Shown: in pieces, positions 34,246 through 44,029 of the stretch | How positions within the stretch are numbered: the first letter of the stretch is position 1 | How the letters are laid out: each line of letters begins with the position of its first letter | DNA from: JBCCTX01 sp964468435 | GTDB taxonomy: Bacteria > Bacteroidota > Bacteroidia > J057 | DNA length: 64,000 nt | Direction: 5' to 3' | Assembly: GCA_964468435.1 (NCBI GenBank) | Contig: CAYXVE010000016.1 | Coordinates: 1 to 64,000, forward strand | Translations under genes and position numbers: made by a program | The notes under the pieces: generated by a model | Databases searched by the model: none | What the model was told of the DNA's origin: nothing | What the model saw: the letters and a program-made list of their open reading frames with translations, nothing else

Positions 34246-37200
34246 TTAGTTTTTGTAATAAGCTTCTGTAGAATTCAATATCGTATGGGTAACCCGTGCC
34301 AATGCGGCGATTTCAGGTGCTGGCAGATTGCTGGAAAAGGGCTGATGCCCGATATTCAGATATTCCCTGCATTGAGGGTTATTTTCCTGAAAATAGGCAA
34401 ATTCATCCTGGTATTGTTCCCGTAATATCTCTTGTTCAGGTTCATTAGGAGCTCGGCTGGTCAGAAGACGGAAAGCCTCATAGGTTGCTTCTGTTATATC
34501 TCCCGCTGTTTGTAGCCACATATTTTCCGCCAACACCCTGCAGCCCTCGATCATCTGAGGATCATTGAGCAATACCAGCGCCTGTAGAGGGGTATTGCTT
34601 CGTTGGCGACGAACTTGACATTCAGCTCTGCTAGATGCATCAAATATCAGCATGCTGGGGGCGGGCATGTTTCGTTTCCAAAAGGTATAGATGCTGCGAC
34701 GATACAGCCCGTCGTCATAGTCCACCTGATATTCTGGAAAGAATGGATGAGTCATGACTTCCTTCCACAGTCCAGGTGGTTGGTAGGGAAACGCAGATGG
34801 GCCTCCAATGCTGGAATTTAGCAGCCCACTACTGGCCAGGATATTATCTCTCACCATTTCTGCGGAGCGGCGATATCTTTGTCCCCGGGCCAGCAGATAA
34901 TTATCGGGATCGATCTCTTCGAGTTTAGGCCGGATTTGGGAGGATTGTCGATAGGTTGCGGAAAGTACTATCTGGCGTATCAGCCTTTTCACATCCCAGC
35001 CGTTTTCCATAAAATCGACAGCCAGCCAATCCAGCAGTTCAGGATGAGTTGGCAAAGCACCTTGATTCCCAAAATCCTCTACTGTTTCCACAATGCCACG
35101 TCCAAACATGAGATACCAGACTTGATTGACCGCTACACGGGCTGTAAGGGGATGGTCAGGGTGAATCAGCCATTTTCCTAATCCATATCGGTTTTTAGGG
35201 AGGTCTTCAGGCCAAGGGAGGATTTCTTCTGGAACGTTTTGCTCAACGCGTTTTCCATGTGTATCATAGACCCCTCGTTCTAGGATATAAGTAGGTCTTC
35301 TTTCCGGATAGTCACCCATGACCATGATTTCCTGAACGGTATCTATGGTCGCGACTTCCTGCCCCTGTATTTCTCGTAAAGCTACTCGCGCCTGTTCCAG
35401 TTTGGAATCTACAAACAAGTCATAAAAGGTATTTAGCTCAGGTCGATTTTCAATAATTGCCTGCTGAAAGGCATTTTCCCCCTGTTGCTTGTCATACAGG
35501 TAGCAGGCAACTAACTCCCCTCCTTCACGATTAAGGATTTGAACTTCGTCGAGCATTCCTCCCGTAAAATCCTGATCGTAATGGCGATTGCCTATGATCA
35601 TGCCTTTGTAAGCCATATAAACTGAGGCAGCAGGATCGAAATAAGGCTTGGTGGATCGATATATGTGGTCGCGTAAAATTTCTGGTGTTATAGATTCCCC
35701 ATTTTGATAGATTTTCATCCCACGGGCTTTACTTGAACCGTCATAAGTCCAAACAAAGTGTACCCATTCATCCAATGGGAGGGGTTCTGAAGTACGGATT
35801 TCCAGCGACTGATAAGGATGGGCATGATTGAGGCGAAAATGTACCCGGTTGGAGTCGAGTACAACATCCCAGCCGCGATAACCCTGAATACGGTTATTAC
35901 CATTATACAATACATGGGCTCTCTCGAACTCTTTGGGGGTTTGGATCCAGAAACTGATAGTGAAAGGGTCCATCCGTTCGAAGGCGGCATCATGTCCATC
36001 TGCGACGTATTGTCCAGCGGCATCGCTTCGGACAGCCTGTCCTATTTTGCCAGGAACAGGTCTAATTTCTCCCCAGTAGGTTGGAGCTTTATTTCCCTTG
36101 ACCAAATCCTGGCCTTTTCCATTTGACATATAATCAAAGGTGAGATGGCTAATGGTAGCTCGATCGACTGCTCTAACAAAGGCTGATGCGTTATCTTGTC
36201 CTTTCCTCCATATATCGAACTCAGAAGTATTGTGATTTGCCAATTGTTGAATATGATCCTGCTTTTTTTCGATTTGTTCTAATAAAAATTCCCGAACCGC
36301 AGCTACCTCTGGATCAGGCAGGGCAAGTACAGGTCCTGCATTCATGGAATACTCGTTGGAAACCATTTGACCGTATTCAATGGCATTTCCACTAAATATC
36401 CCATCCCCCCGTTCTATCGTGGAATTGAAGAAGCTAAACAATTCGTAATAGTTTTCTTGCGAAATGGGATCGTATTTATGATCATGGCAACGGGCACAGC
36501 CCACGGTGAGGGCCATGAATGCGGCTCCCACTGTATGCGTACGATCCGCTACATAATCCACCCGGAATTCTTCGGGAATGACTCCTCCTTCGGAATTTTG
36601 CTTATGGTTGCGATTGAAGGCTGTTGCCAGGGTCTGTTCGGGTGTGGTATCAGGGATCTGGTCGCCTCCTACCTGCCACAGGATAAACTTATCATAGGGG
36701 AGGTTCTTATTGAAAGCTTCAATGACCCAATCGCGATAGGGCCAAAAGGCATGATGAAAATCGTCGAGATAACCCTCTGAGTCGGCAAAACGAGCCACAT
36801 CCAACCAATGAGCAGCCATTCTCTCTCCATAAGCAGGCGAATCTAACAGTTCATCGACCATGTTCTCATAGTAGTTGGGAGTAGTGTCGGACATCCAGCG
36901 ATCCAGGTCTTCCAGTGAAGGAGGTAATCCGGTTATGTCAAAATATACACGACGGATGAGTTGTTCTCGGTCAGCTTCTGGAGCAGCATCAATTCCCAGT
37001 GGTTCTCTTTGGGCTGCGATAAAATGGTCAATCTCGTTGTTGGCCCAACCTTTGCCTGCATGAGGGACTTTCGATTTTTCAGGCTTGGTAAATGCCCAGT
37101 GAGGTTCGTATTCAGCTTTTTGTTGAATCCACTTGATAATCAGGGCTTTTTCTGCGGGATTGAGACTAAGGTTGGATTCGGGTGGAGGCATCAGGATATC

Positions 37201-37530
37201 CGGATCATCGGAGAGAATGCGTGAAACTAGCTGGCTACGATGGATACTTCCTGGCACAATAGCATGGCCCTCGCCGCTTTTAAGGGCCTTATAGGCTTCT
37301 TCTTCGATATCCAGACGAAGATTGGCTTCGCGCTTTTGTGCATCTGGACCGTGGCAGACAAAGCATCGGTCAGAAAGGATTGGCTTAATGTGAAAATTGT
37401 AATCTACCCGCTCCGGTAGGTGGGCTATTTCATCAGATACTTCCTCAGGCAGAGGTTTATTACAAGCTCCTGCCAATAAGGCCAGCCAAAGTGCGTGTAC
37501 GAGTAGCGCGTTTATTGTGATTTTTTTCAT
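34246..37530 (-). CDS. Planctomycete-type cytochrome lipoprotein (PSCyt1 - DUF1549 - LamG - DUF1553)
   Basis: 1,094 residues. The chosen start gives a lipoprotein signal (LALLAGAC); the frame is open 19 codons further. A PSCyt1 domain carries the heme motif CFVCH at 56-60. DUF1549 follows (about 150-370) with VGCARCHDHKYDPI, a second CxxCH near 347. A LamG-like concanavalin domain occupies about 470-650 (DPFTISFWIQTP, EWVHFVWTYDGSSKARG). DUF1553 fills about 770-1050 (NRYGLGKWLIHPDHPLTARV, SSRAECQVRRQRSNTPLQAL). The reaction is unknown; a periplasmic redox role on carbohydrates or proteins is inferred. The DUF1501 partner follows. Confidence 0.9.
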   Translation of the reverse strand: MKKITINALLVHALWLALLAGACNKPLPEEVSDEIAHLPERVDYNFHIKPILSDRCFVCHGPDAQKREANLRLDIEEEAYKALKSGEGHAIVPGSIHRSQLVSRILSDDPDILMPPPESNLSLNPAEKALIIKWIQQKAEYEPHWAFTKPEKSKVPHAGKGWANNEIDHFIAAQREPLGIDAAPEADREQLIRRVYFDITGLPPSLEDLDRWMSDTTPNYYENMVDELLDSPAYGERMAAHWLDVARFADSEGYLDDFHHAFWPYRDWVIEAFNKNLPYDKFILWQVGGDQIPDTTPEQTLATAFNRNHKQNSEGGVIPEEFRVDYVADRTHTVGAAFMALTVGCARCHDHKYDPISQENYYELFSFFNSTIERGDGIFSGNAIEYGQMVSNEYSMNAGPVLALPDPEVAAVREFLLEQIEKKQDHIQQLANHNTSEFDIWRKGQDNASAFVRAVDRATISHLTFDYMSNGKGQDLVKGNKAPTYWGEIRPVPGKIGQAVRSDAAGQYVADGHDAAFERMDPFTISFWIQTPKEFERAHVLYNGNNRIQGYRGWDVVLDSNRVHFRLNHAHPYQSLEIRTSEPLPLDEWVHFVWTYDGSSKARGMKIYQNGESITPEILRDHIYRSTKPYFDPAASVYMAYKGMIIGNRHYDQDFTGGMLDEVQILNREGGELVACYLYDKQQGENAFQQAIIENRPELNTFYDLFVDSKLEQARVALREIQGQEVATIDTVQEIMVMGDYPERRPTYILERGVYDTHGKRVEQNVPEEILPWPEDLPKNRYGLGKWLIHPDHPLTARVAVNQVWYLMFGRGIVETVEDFGNQGALPTHPELLDWLAVDFMENGWDVKRLIRQIVLSATYRQSSQIRPKLEEIDPDNYLLARGQRYRRSAEMVRDNILASSGLLNSSIGGPSAFPYQPPGLWKEVMTHPFFPEYQVDYDDGLYRRSIYTFWKRNMPAPSMLIFDASSRAECQVRRQRSNTPLQALVLLNDPQMIEGCRVLAENMWLQTAGDITEATYEAFRLLTSRAPNEPEQEILREQYQDEFAYFQENNPQCREYLNIGHQPFSSNLPAPEIAALARVTHTILNSTEAYYKN

Positions 37531-38005
37531 CCTTGAAGTTGGTTTGGTAGCAAAAGGAAGAAAATGCGATAGTAATCCTCTAGACATATATCAATCCCCT
37601 GTATCAGAACAGAGACCTATATGCGTCTTTGAAATAGAAAAAAAGTCCCAGGCCTATGATTAACCTATGGACATAAAATACAACAAAGACAAAACGCTTG
37701 CAACTTTTTAGCTGACTTTTCTCTAAGGAAAATAGTACTGAGGGAGAGGGCATGATGAGCTACATCGGCAGAATCTGTTGATCACAAGATAGATATATAC
37801 TGACCTCGAATTTCTCATAACGAAATTCTGCTTCCTTTACACTGGGCAGCGCGATAGACAAGGGAGTGTGTTTGAACAATGTATCAAACACTTTCTCCCC
37901 TTATACTGAATAGCGCGCCGTACAAAGAGGGCTGCCGGTAGGCTGGAGGGTTGGTGAAATAAATGATTTGTCAGATGAAAGTCTGTATAATGTAAAATTA
38001 CTACA
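37531..38005. other. 475-bp non-coding region downstream of the desaturase
   Basis: No gene seen. It contains an inverted repeat at 37868-37891 that could end the desaturase transcript, and presumably the promoter of the 34246-37530 gene near its low-coordinate end. Confidence 0.4.
37868..37891 (-). terminator. Inverted repeat downstream of the desaturase gene
   Basis: GTGTTTGA and TCAAACAC form an 8-bp stem with an 8-nt loop; flanking GGGAG and CTCCC could extend it. It lies about 115 bp past the desaturase stop. There is no clear U-run on the minus strand, so a terminator role is only possible. Confidence 0.35.
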
Positions 38006-38776
38006 TCACACTAGTTCCAGTTGCCTCTCCTGTTCTTTGATTGTACTTTTTGTTTTTCTAAACCGGATAATCCCTACTTTTTCCATCAGATAGATTAAAG
38101 GATAAGATGGATCAAATTCAAACTTTTTGACGCCGAAGTTAGCTCTTGAAGGAAATTTATGATGATTGTTGTGCAAGCCTTCCCCCATCATAAATACATC
38201 CAGTTTCATAAGATTGGTTGAGGTATTATCAATCTTGAAATTGACATAACCGTATTTGTGGGAAAACCAGTTGACAATGACACCATGTAAAGGCCCCATA
38301 CCGATATGAAAAGGTATTAGTACGTAAAACCAAGGTGAGGGTGCGAAGAAATAGTAGAACGCTATGTAAGCGAATGACCATAATATCCTTACAGGGGTTG
38401 AGCACGCAATGCGATCAAATGTTCTCCAATCGGGAACATTTTTGGTGTATTTTTCATCTACTTCGACATTATCCAAGAAAATAGCCGTATATATCCTACC
38501 CGTTTTCCACATCATTTTGAATATATTTTCATCATGCTCAGGTGAGTGTGGATCGAGTTCTGTGTCTGTGTGATCGTGATGCATTCTGTGCATAATCCCG
38601 TAGGCCCTGGGGCTTAGATAAGAAGATCCCTGAGCAATAAAGGTCAAAACATAGAATAACCGTTCCGTAAAGGGGGACATTTCAAACATCCGGTGGGCAG
38701 CATAGCGATGAAGGAAAAAGGTTTGAAAAAACAAAGACAAATACCAGTGTAGAATGAAAAAGATGACGATAATCAT
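38006..38776 (-). CDS. Membrane fatty acid (acyl-CoA type) desaturase
   Basis: 256 residues, hydrophobic, with the three histidine boxes of the di-iron membrane desaturases: HRYAAH (23-28), HRMHH (63-67) and HNNHH (about 204-208). It introduces a double bond into saturated fatty acyl chains, using O2 and an electron donor, at the inner membrane. Length is a little short compared with most bacterial delta-9 enzymes (about 300), but all boxes are present. It stands alone on the minus strand, with 340 bp before the next coding sequence. Confidence 0.92.
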   Translation of the reverse strand: MIIVIFFILHWYLSLFFQTFFLHRYAAHRMFEMSPFTERLFYVLTFIAQGSSYLSPRAYGIMHRMHHDHTDTELDPHSPEHDENIFKMMWKTGRIYTAIFLDNVEVDEKYTKNVPDWRTFDRIACSTPVRILWSFAYIAFYYFFAPSPWFYVLIPFHIGMGPLHGVIVNWFSHKYGYVNFKIDNTSTNLMKLDVFMMGEGLHNNHHKFPSRANFGVKKFEFDPSYPLIYLMEKVGIIRFRKTKSTIKEQERQLELV

Positions 38777-38956
38777 ATTGAAAAATGCTATAACAATTAT
38801 AATTAATAATACATAAATATAGTTGAAACAAGCACCAAGTGATTATGACTTTTATCATATGAAAGTATTTATGTTAAATTTTTTCAAAATATTGTACTGA
38901 TGTTGTGATTACTTTATGAAATCATCAAAGTTGGATTCATAGACATATTCATCATA

Positions 38957-39130
38957 ATGTTTAAGGCTCCATCTATGAAAGACAAAAAAGATCAGGATAA
39001 ATTAGACAAAGCCGTTCTGAAATTAATGTCCCTCAAACTTGTATTCGGTGCAGTATTTTATGTTTGTCCTTTGGATAAAAAAATTGATTTTATCAGTGCA
39101 GCAGGAAATATGCATTATGAAGGTTATTAA
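38957..39130 (+). CDS. Possible 57-codon small ORF upstream of the ParA stub
   Basis: An ATG at 38957 opens a frame rich in Lys/Asp (MKDKKDQDKLDKAVLKLMSLKL) that ends at 39128-39130 after HYEGY and overlaps the ParA start by 14 bases. Nothing in it is recognisable. It could be part of a decayed partition-type locus or chance. Confidence 0.2.
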   Translation: MFKAPSMKDKKDQDKLDKAVLKLMSLKLVFGAVFYVCPLDKKIDFISAAGNMHYEGY

Positions 39131-39287
39131 CTTCGTAAATATGAAAGGAGGAGTAGGTAAAACAACAATGGCAGTAAAAATAAGCGATTGTTTGAATAGG
39201 GAATTTAAGAAACAAGTTCTCACGCTAGATATTGATCCTCAGTTCAGTGCTACACATAAACGAATACTAAGGGTTGATTTTATTTAA
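39117..39287 (+). pseudogene. Truncated ParA/MinD-type ATPase (N-terminal stub)
   Basis: The ATG at 39117 starts a clear ParA N-terminus: VINFVNMKGGVGKTT is the deviant Walker A motif, and VLTLDIDPQFSATH corresponds to the DxDPQ segment. The frame stops after 56 codons, whereas ParA proteins have 200-350 residues. Walker B and the rest are missing. The 3' end overlaps the tail of the convergent AsmA-like gene by 8 bases, so the missing part was lost or replaced at that junction. Nothing else suggesting a plasmid or phage is adjacent. Confidence 0.7.
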
Positions 39288-42200
39288 TCCGTCTCTCTCT
39301 CTTCCACACTCTTCTCAGCTTACGATACCGCTTTTTATCGGCTTTAAACTGTGGGAATATGCCCCTTTGTTGGTAATATTTCTTTTTACTGGTGCGAAAT
39401 TTCAATTGATTTTCTCCCTTAGCACGAGACTTGATTTCTACATATACTTTATTGCCTGCTAATGCATAGCCTGTTTTGGGTGAAATTACCTCCAGATCAG
39501 TTGTTATGAGATTATGCAAGGGTACAGAGACCCACACATTGCTGCTGTCCTCCAAGATTACTTCTCCTTCTAGGAAAAAATGAATCGCATTGGACTGTAT
39601 CTCTATCAAGGGAATCCTAATCGAATCTCCATCAAATGTTATGATTCCGGAAATGGGGGCAAACTTTAATTCTTCCAGGCGTTGTTTCATCAGGATCTTC
39701 CCGGCAAGGGCATCTAACGCCTGTAAACCCTTGAGTTCGATATCATTTATGTCAAAGATAAACTTGCCCGAAGTCTCCTGGGTTACCAGGGATTGATGCT
39801 CAGTATCTAGCATACTCTCTATCTCTAATTTCATGGACAATCTGCCTTCCAGTTTATCAGTCTTTTGTAATGCTTCCATATCCAGGTAATCGAGACTTTG
39901 CATCATGCTTCCCAGGTCCAGGTCATCTGTATTTATGTCCATACGAAAAGGAAGAAAGTGAGGGTTGCTGAGATCGACCCTAGCGTTGACATACATGCTT
40001 CCTTCATGAAAGGTAAATCCGGTTTTTTTCAATACGAGTATATTGGAATCCTGCATGTGTAAGCCAGTATATAACTTTTCAAGTATGAATTGAGGAGAAT
40101 ATACAAAAGTATCCAACCTCAGGCTGAAATTGGGATGGAAGGTGTTGAGTAATGTTTTAATAGTTTCCTGAATATTGGTTTGAACCATATGATCCATACT
40201 ATTTTCGTTTTCGACCTGGGTCAGTATCTTCAGGTCTTCCCAGTGTAGTTTGGAGGAATAGACTTCTGCTTCTAACTGAAAGGATTTCGGATCAGGCTCT
40301 TTTCCCTGATTTCTCAATAAATAGGTATGGAGGTTCTCCAGGTTTCCGCTGAGTTCCAAATTACTTTGGGTGGAATCTATATTCAGGTTGACTTTAAAAT
40401 TGGCGCCATCCTGAAGTGCTTCAACCCACATTTCTTTCAGAGAAAATACTACATCCACAGGTTGATAATATATCTCACTTCCTGTAATGGACAATCGAGC
40501 CTGGGCTTCTTTGAGGAGTTGTTGACGATCGAATTTGTCTACATCTGCTGTGTAAGCGAAGCTTACATTAAAATGTCCTCCCTGAAAAAGAAATTCTTTT
40601 GAATCCAGAAACTGATTGATCAGTTCAGACTTACCTTCTATGTTGATCCGGGTATCCAGTCCATTAGGGGTAGGAGTATATTGGATCGTTCCCCGAATCT
40701 GATCAGACTTGCCGTCATTAAATGTGATATATCCATGATTGTAATCCTGGATCAATCCTGCTGTATCGATGATGACCCCTTCATGCTCAAGCTGAAGGTT
40801 TACATCCGTAGGCAAGCTGTCGAGATTGGCTAGGAGTTTGATGTTAAAATAATTAAAACGGGGAAGCAGTTCCTGCAAATTGAGATGCTCTGCTCGTAGT
40901 CTTAGGGTAAATGGGGTTTGCTCCTGCTTGCTGAGGTCCAGTTGCGCACTCAGGCTTACAGAACTTTCACGGTTGTAAAAGGTGGTTTTTTCCAACACCA
41001 GGGTCTGTTCATCCTCGAAGTGAAGACCCGTACTAAAATCCGTCACTTCAAGGATATCTAAAAATTCCAGGGTGTCAATGGCAGCGATAATCTCGGGTTG
41101 GAAGTAATGATAAAGACTGCTCACAGTCTCTTTAATGGTTTTTTTCGTTTCCTTCAGACTCTTTTTCTTGCCAGTATTAAAGTAACCATTGGTACCAAAG
41201 TAATCGATAAATTGTGCCCAGGACAACTTGTTGATCCGCAAATCTGCACTGCTTTGTGCATTTCCCCGATAGGAATCAAGAATCAACGAAGGAAAGTTTT
41301 TCATCTGGCCATCAAGTGTGAAATCATAGCTGGGATTTAGGTAGCTGCTGACCAGCTGAAAAGACGCATCTCCTGCTTTTTTATTCAGCAGGAGATGGTC
41401 AAACCTGAAGGCAACATTAGCTGGCTTGTAAATAATATCGATGCCGTTAAACTGAAGATCAGCATGGCTGGAAATCAGTAATTCTTCAGGCCGATCCAGG
41501 GAGCCCTTAAGCTGAGCTTCCAGCTCAAAATTGCCCTCATCAAAAATGTATTCCTCGCTATTTACCCATTGACTGATATCAGATGCTTTTCCCTCAATGT
41601 ACAGACCTGTGTTGATGTGGGCTTCTCTCCCAATGAATGTGAGCAATACATCAGGTGTACTTAATTGAAATAATCCCAGGCGAGTAGTTACATCATTTGC
41701 CTCTAGTATCGCATCATCTTTGGCTGGTCTCAGGCGTTTTTCATCAAATCTCCTCTTTACGTGTAGCCGGCCTTTCATGTTCAAATCTTTGAGGTGAAAA
41801 TCCTGAAGTATAGCCTGGTTTTTCTCTAGTGTAAAAGCTACATTGACTTCAGGTGCATGCCCAGGACCTATTATGCCACTTATCACAGCTTGGGCCGGGA
41901 ATGAATTAATAATTCTGTAATCTGCTAGATCCTCCTGGATTTTTTGGGGAAGAAGCCGTAGGGTTTCGTCAAAATCAGTATCAGGGTTACTGATATATAG
42001 GTCGAAGGATTTCCGGTTATCTGTCAGAATGTCCGCTCCCACTACAAAAACCTGATTGTTGACATACAAGTTGTTACGGGGAATATGGATTAAGCCTTCT
42101 TCCAGGTACACACTCAGATTTCCATTGACCTGGCTTTTGTCGAGAAAACTTCCCTTGGCAGTATTGAATGCCAATTCCAAGTCGGAGATGTCAAGCCTGA

Positions 42201-42798
42201 TCCTCGCGCTGAGCTTTTGCTGATATGATTGTATATCTATATCAAGGTCATTAACATGACCCGTCATATTTTTTCGTTTGGGAATATTCACATATGTAAT
42301 ACGGGTATTGACCAATTGGATATTAAGACCGCTGGGAGAAATTTTCACCATTGAACGTTGGCCATCCTTCTGATTCCGGTCAGATTTAGGAGTAGTAGCA
42401 AGGCCTTTTATATTACTGTACCCAGATGGATCTGTGTAGATATTGATTTCTCCATTGAGTAATCTTACTTGCTTAAATTCAATAGTGTTTTGGAAAATTG
42501 ATCTAAGGGAAATATCTCCCTCCAGTCTTTCTGTATCGATCAGGGGTCTTTGGTGCGTGTTGTATAGTGAATCGGTCAGTAAAAGGCTGTCAAGGGTAAT
42601 CGAAATCGAAGGGAAATGCTCAAAAACATTTATGCTAAGCGAAGAAAATGAAGCCGTACCACCGTTTAAAAAGGCTATTTTGTCAATTAATTTCGTCTTG
42701 TTGGACTGAAGATAACCAGTAATCCCCCCTGTGCCGATAGCCAACAAAACGATGACAATCCCTAGAACCCGTATAATATTCCTCCACATCCTGATCAT
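39280..42798 (-). CDS. AsmA-family inner-membrane/periplasmic protein
   Basis: 1,172 residues. One N-terminal membrane helix (VLGIVIVLLAIGTGGITGYL) is followed by a long periplasmic part with repeated AsmA-like beta-rich segments (ASFSSLSINVFEHFPSISI, and two similar blocks containing ETIKTLLNTFHPNFSLRLDTF and ETVSSLYHYFQPEIIAAIDTL). The C-terminus is basic (KKYYQQRGIFPQFKADKKRY). AsmA-like proteins form bridges that move phospholipids between inner and outer membranes. The gene is single on the minus strand and diverges from the TIM-barrel gene across 206 bp. Confidence 0.85.
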   Translation of the reverse strand: MIRMWRNIIRVLGIVIVLLAIGTGGITGYLQSNKTKLIDKIAFLNGGTASFSSLSINVFEHFPSISITLDSLLLTDSLYNTHQRPLIDTERLEGDISLRSIFQNTIEFKQVRLLNGEINIYTDPSGYSNIKGLATTPKSDRNQKDGQRSMVKISPSGLNIQLVNTRITYVNIPKRKNMTGHVNDLDIDIQSYQQKLSARIRLDISDLELAFNTAKGSFLDKSQVNGNLSVYLEEGLIHIPRNNLYVNNQVFVVGADILTDNRKSFDLYISNPDTDFDETLRLLPQKIQEDLADYRIINSFPAQAVISGIIGPGHAPEVNVAFTLEKNQAILQDFHLKDLNMKGRLHVKRRFDEKRLRPAKDDAILEANDVTTRLGLFQLSTPDVLLTFIGREAHINTGLYIEGKASDISQWVNSEEYIFDEGNFELEAQLKGSLDRPEELLISSHADLQFNGIDIIYKPANVAFRFDHLLLNKKAGDASFQLVSSYLNPSYDFTLDGQMKNFPSLILDSYRGNAQSSADLRINKLSWAQFIDYFGTNGYFNTGKKKSLKETKKTIKETVSSLYHYFQPEIIAAIDTLEFLDILEVTDFSTGLHFEDEQTLVLEKTTFYNRESSVSLSAQLDLSKQEQTPFTLRLRAEHLNLQELLPRFNYFNIKLLANLDSLPTDVNLQLEHEGVIIDTAGLIQDYNHGYITFNDGKSDQIRGTIQYTPTPNGLDTRINIEGKSELINQFLDSKEFLFQGGHFNVSFAYTADVDKFDRQQLLKEAQARLSITGSEIYYQPVDVVFSLKEMWVEALQDGANFKVNLNIDSTQSNLELSGNLENLHTYLLRNQGKEPDPKSFQLEAEVYSSKLHWEDLKILTQVENENSMDHMVQTNIQETIKTLLNTFHPNFSLRLDTFVYSPQFILEKLYTGLHMQDSNILVLKKTGFTFHEGSMYVNARVDLSNPHFLPFRMDINTDDLDLGSMMQSLDYLDMEALQKTDKLEGRLSMKLEIESMLDTEHQSLVTQETSGKFIFDINDIELKGLQALDALAGKILMKQRLEELKFAPISGIITFDGDSIRIPLIEIQSNAIHFFLEGEVILEDSSNVWVSVPLHNLITTDLEVISPKTGYALAGNKVYVEIKSRAKGENQLKFRTSKKKYYQQRGIFPQFKADKKRYRKLRRVWKRERRIK

Positions 42799-43004
42799 AT
42801 TCCTATTCCTACTATGATATAAATGATCTATCTGGATTAAATCATTAGCTATCTAATGTAGCAATTTCTGGTTAGAGACAAAGGGATTAATGAGTAAATT
42901 ATTTCAAATTTGTAACATGTATAGGACTAAGGGTTCTCCTTCCTAATGGGATTTTTTCTTTTTCCTCGATAAATCTATTAACTTAAGTATATACTACAAA
43001 CACT

Positions 43005-44015
43005 ATGAGTAAAAGAAGAACCTTTGTCAAACGTACAGCAGGGTTGATGGCTGGACTCGGTTTGAGTGCCAATGCCACTTTTTCCAGAAATTATACTGAT
43101 CCAACCTACCCTAAGAACCTAATGGAAATCGATTTACCCGATAACCCTTTAATTTTATTTGACAATTTTCATACAGGAAACAGACGCTCTTACTCCCGTA
43201 AGGCCAGATTTGCTGCTGCACAGGCAGCTGGCTTTGATGGATTTGAGTTTGCGGTATTGGACCCTACATCCGATGCCTGGAAAGAGGCTATGGATTTGGT
43301 CCCTGATACCCATTTCACCATTTGGGGCTTTCACTGGACGACTCAAGCGGTCATTGACAGATTTTCTGATAGCATTGAAGGAGAAATTGAAAAGATCATT
43401 GAGAATGTGGAGATCTGTGCCAAGTCGCCGTTAAAGCTCTATATGACCTTGTCTTTAAGCGGAGTAGATGAACTGGGTGGACCTACCATACACGAAAGAG
43501 GTTCGGCCAAGGCCGAAGACAGACATTGGGAGCGGGCGTACAGGATTATTGCCGCCTATGACAAAGCCTGTGCTGAACACCATGTAAGGGGGGCACTCTA
43601 TCCACATATAAACTGGATCTGTGATACACCGCAATCGGCTGTAAAGATACTCAATGGTGCAAATGCCACGACGGTAGCACCAGCCTTTTGCTCGCATCAC
43701 TGGTACGCCAACAAAGCTTCTGATCAAGTTGATGAAGTGTTTGCCTATCCGAGAATGAAGCAATTGAACTATGTGGTGTTGACAAATGGCATCTTTACTG
43801 AATCGAGCTTCAATGCGGTTCGCTTTGATGAAGGTCAAATAGATATGGCCTGGTTGCTCGCCAAGCTATATGAATTTGGATACGATGGTCCTATTTCCTC
43901 ACAGGGTTGGGCCATCGGTGGAGACCCTTATGTATCTTCTAAGCGCTTCGTAGATACGATCAAGTCTTTGAGGAAGCGCTTTACCGAACAGCCCGAGTTA
44001 TATCCGCTGGCGTAA
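43005..44015 (+). CDS. Tat-exported sugar phosphate isomerase/epimerase-like TIM-barrel protein
   Basis: 336 residues with a twin-arginine signal at the start (SKRRTFVKRTAGLMAGLGLSA, Arg4-Arg5). The body looks like an AP-endonuclease-2 / xylose-isomerase-like TIM barrel (AAGFDGFEFAVLD, YDKACAEHHVRGALYPHINW, GYDGPISSQGWA), the group often annotated as sugar phosphate isomerase/epimerase. Export suggests it acts on sugars or related compounds in the periplasm. Its stop codon is 14 bp from the end of the convergent GH92 gene, which supports a loose carbohydrate context only. Confidence 0.8.
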   Translation: MSKRRTFVKRTAGLMAGLGLSANATFSRNYTDPTYPKNLMEIDLPDNPLILFDNFHTGNRRSYSRKARFAAAQAAGFDGFEFAVLDPTSDAWKEAMDLVPDTHFTIWGFHWTTQAVIDRFSDSIEGEIEKIIENVEICAKSPLKLYMTLSLSGVDELGGPTIHERGSAKAEDRHWERAYRIIAAYDKACAEHHVRGALYPHINWICDTPQSAVKILNGANATTVAPAFCSHHWYANKASDQVDEVFAYPRMKQLNYVVLTNGIFTESSFNAVRFDEGQIDMAWLLAKLYEFGYDGPISSQGWAIGGDPYVSSKRFVDTIKSLRKRFTEQPELYPLA

Positions 44016-44029
44016 AGCAGGTAGTTTAA

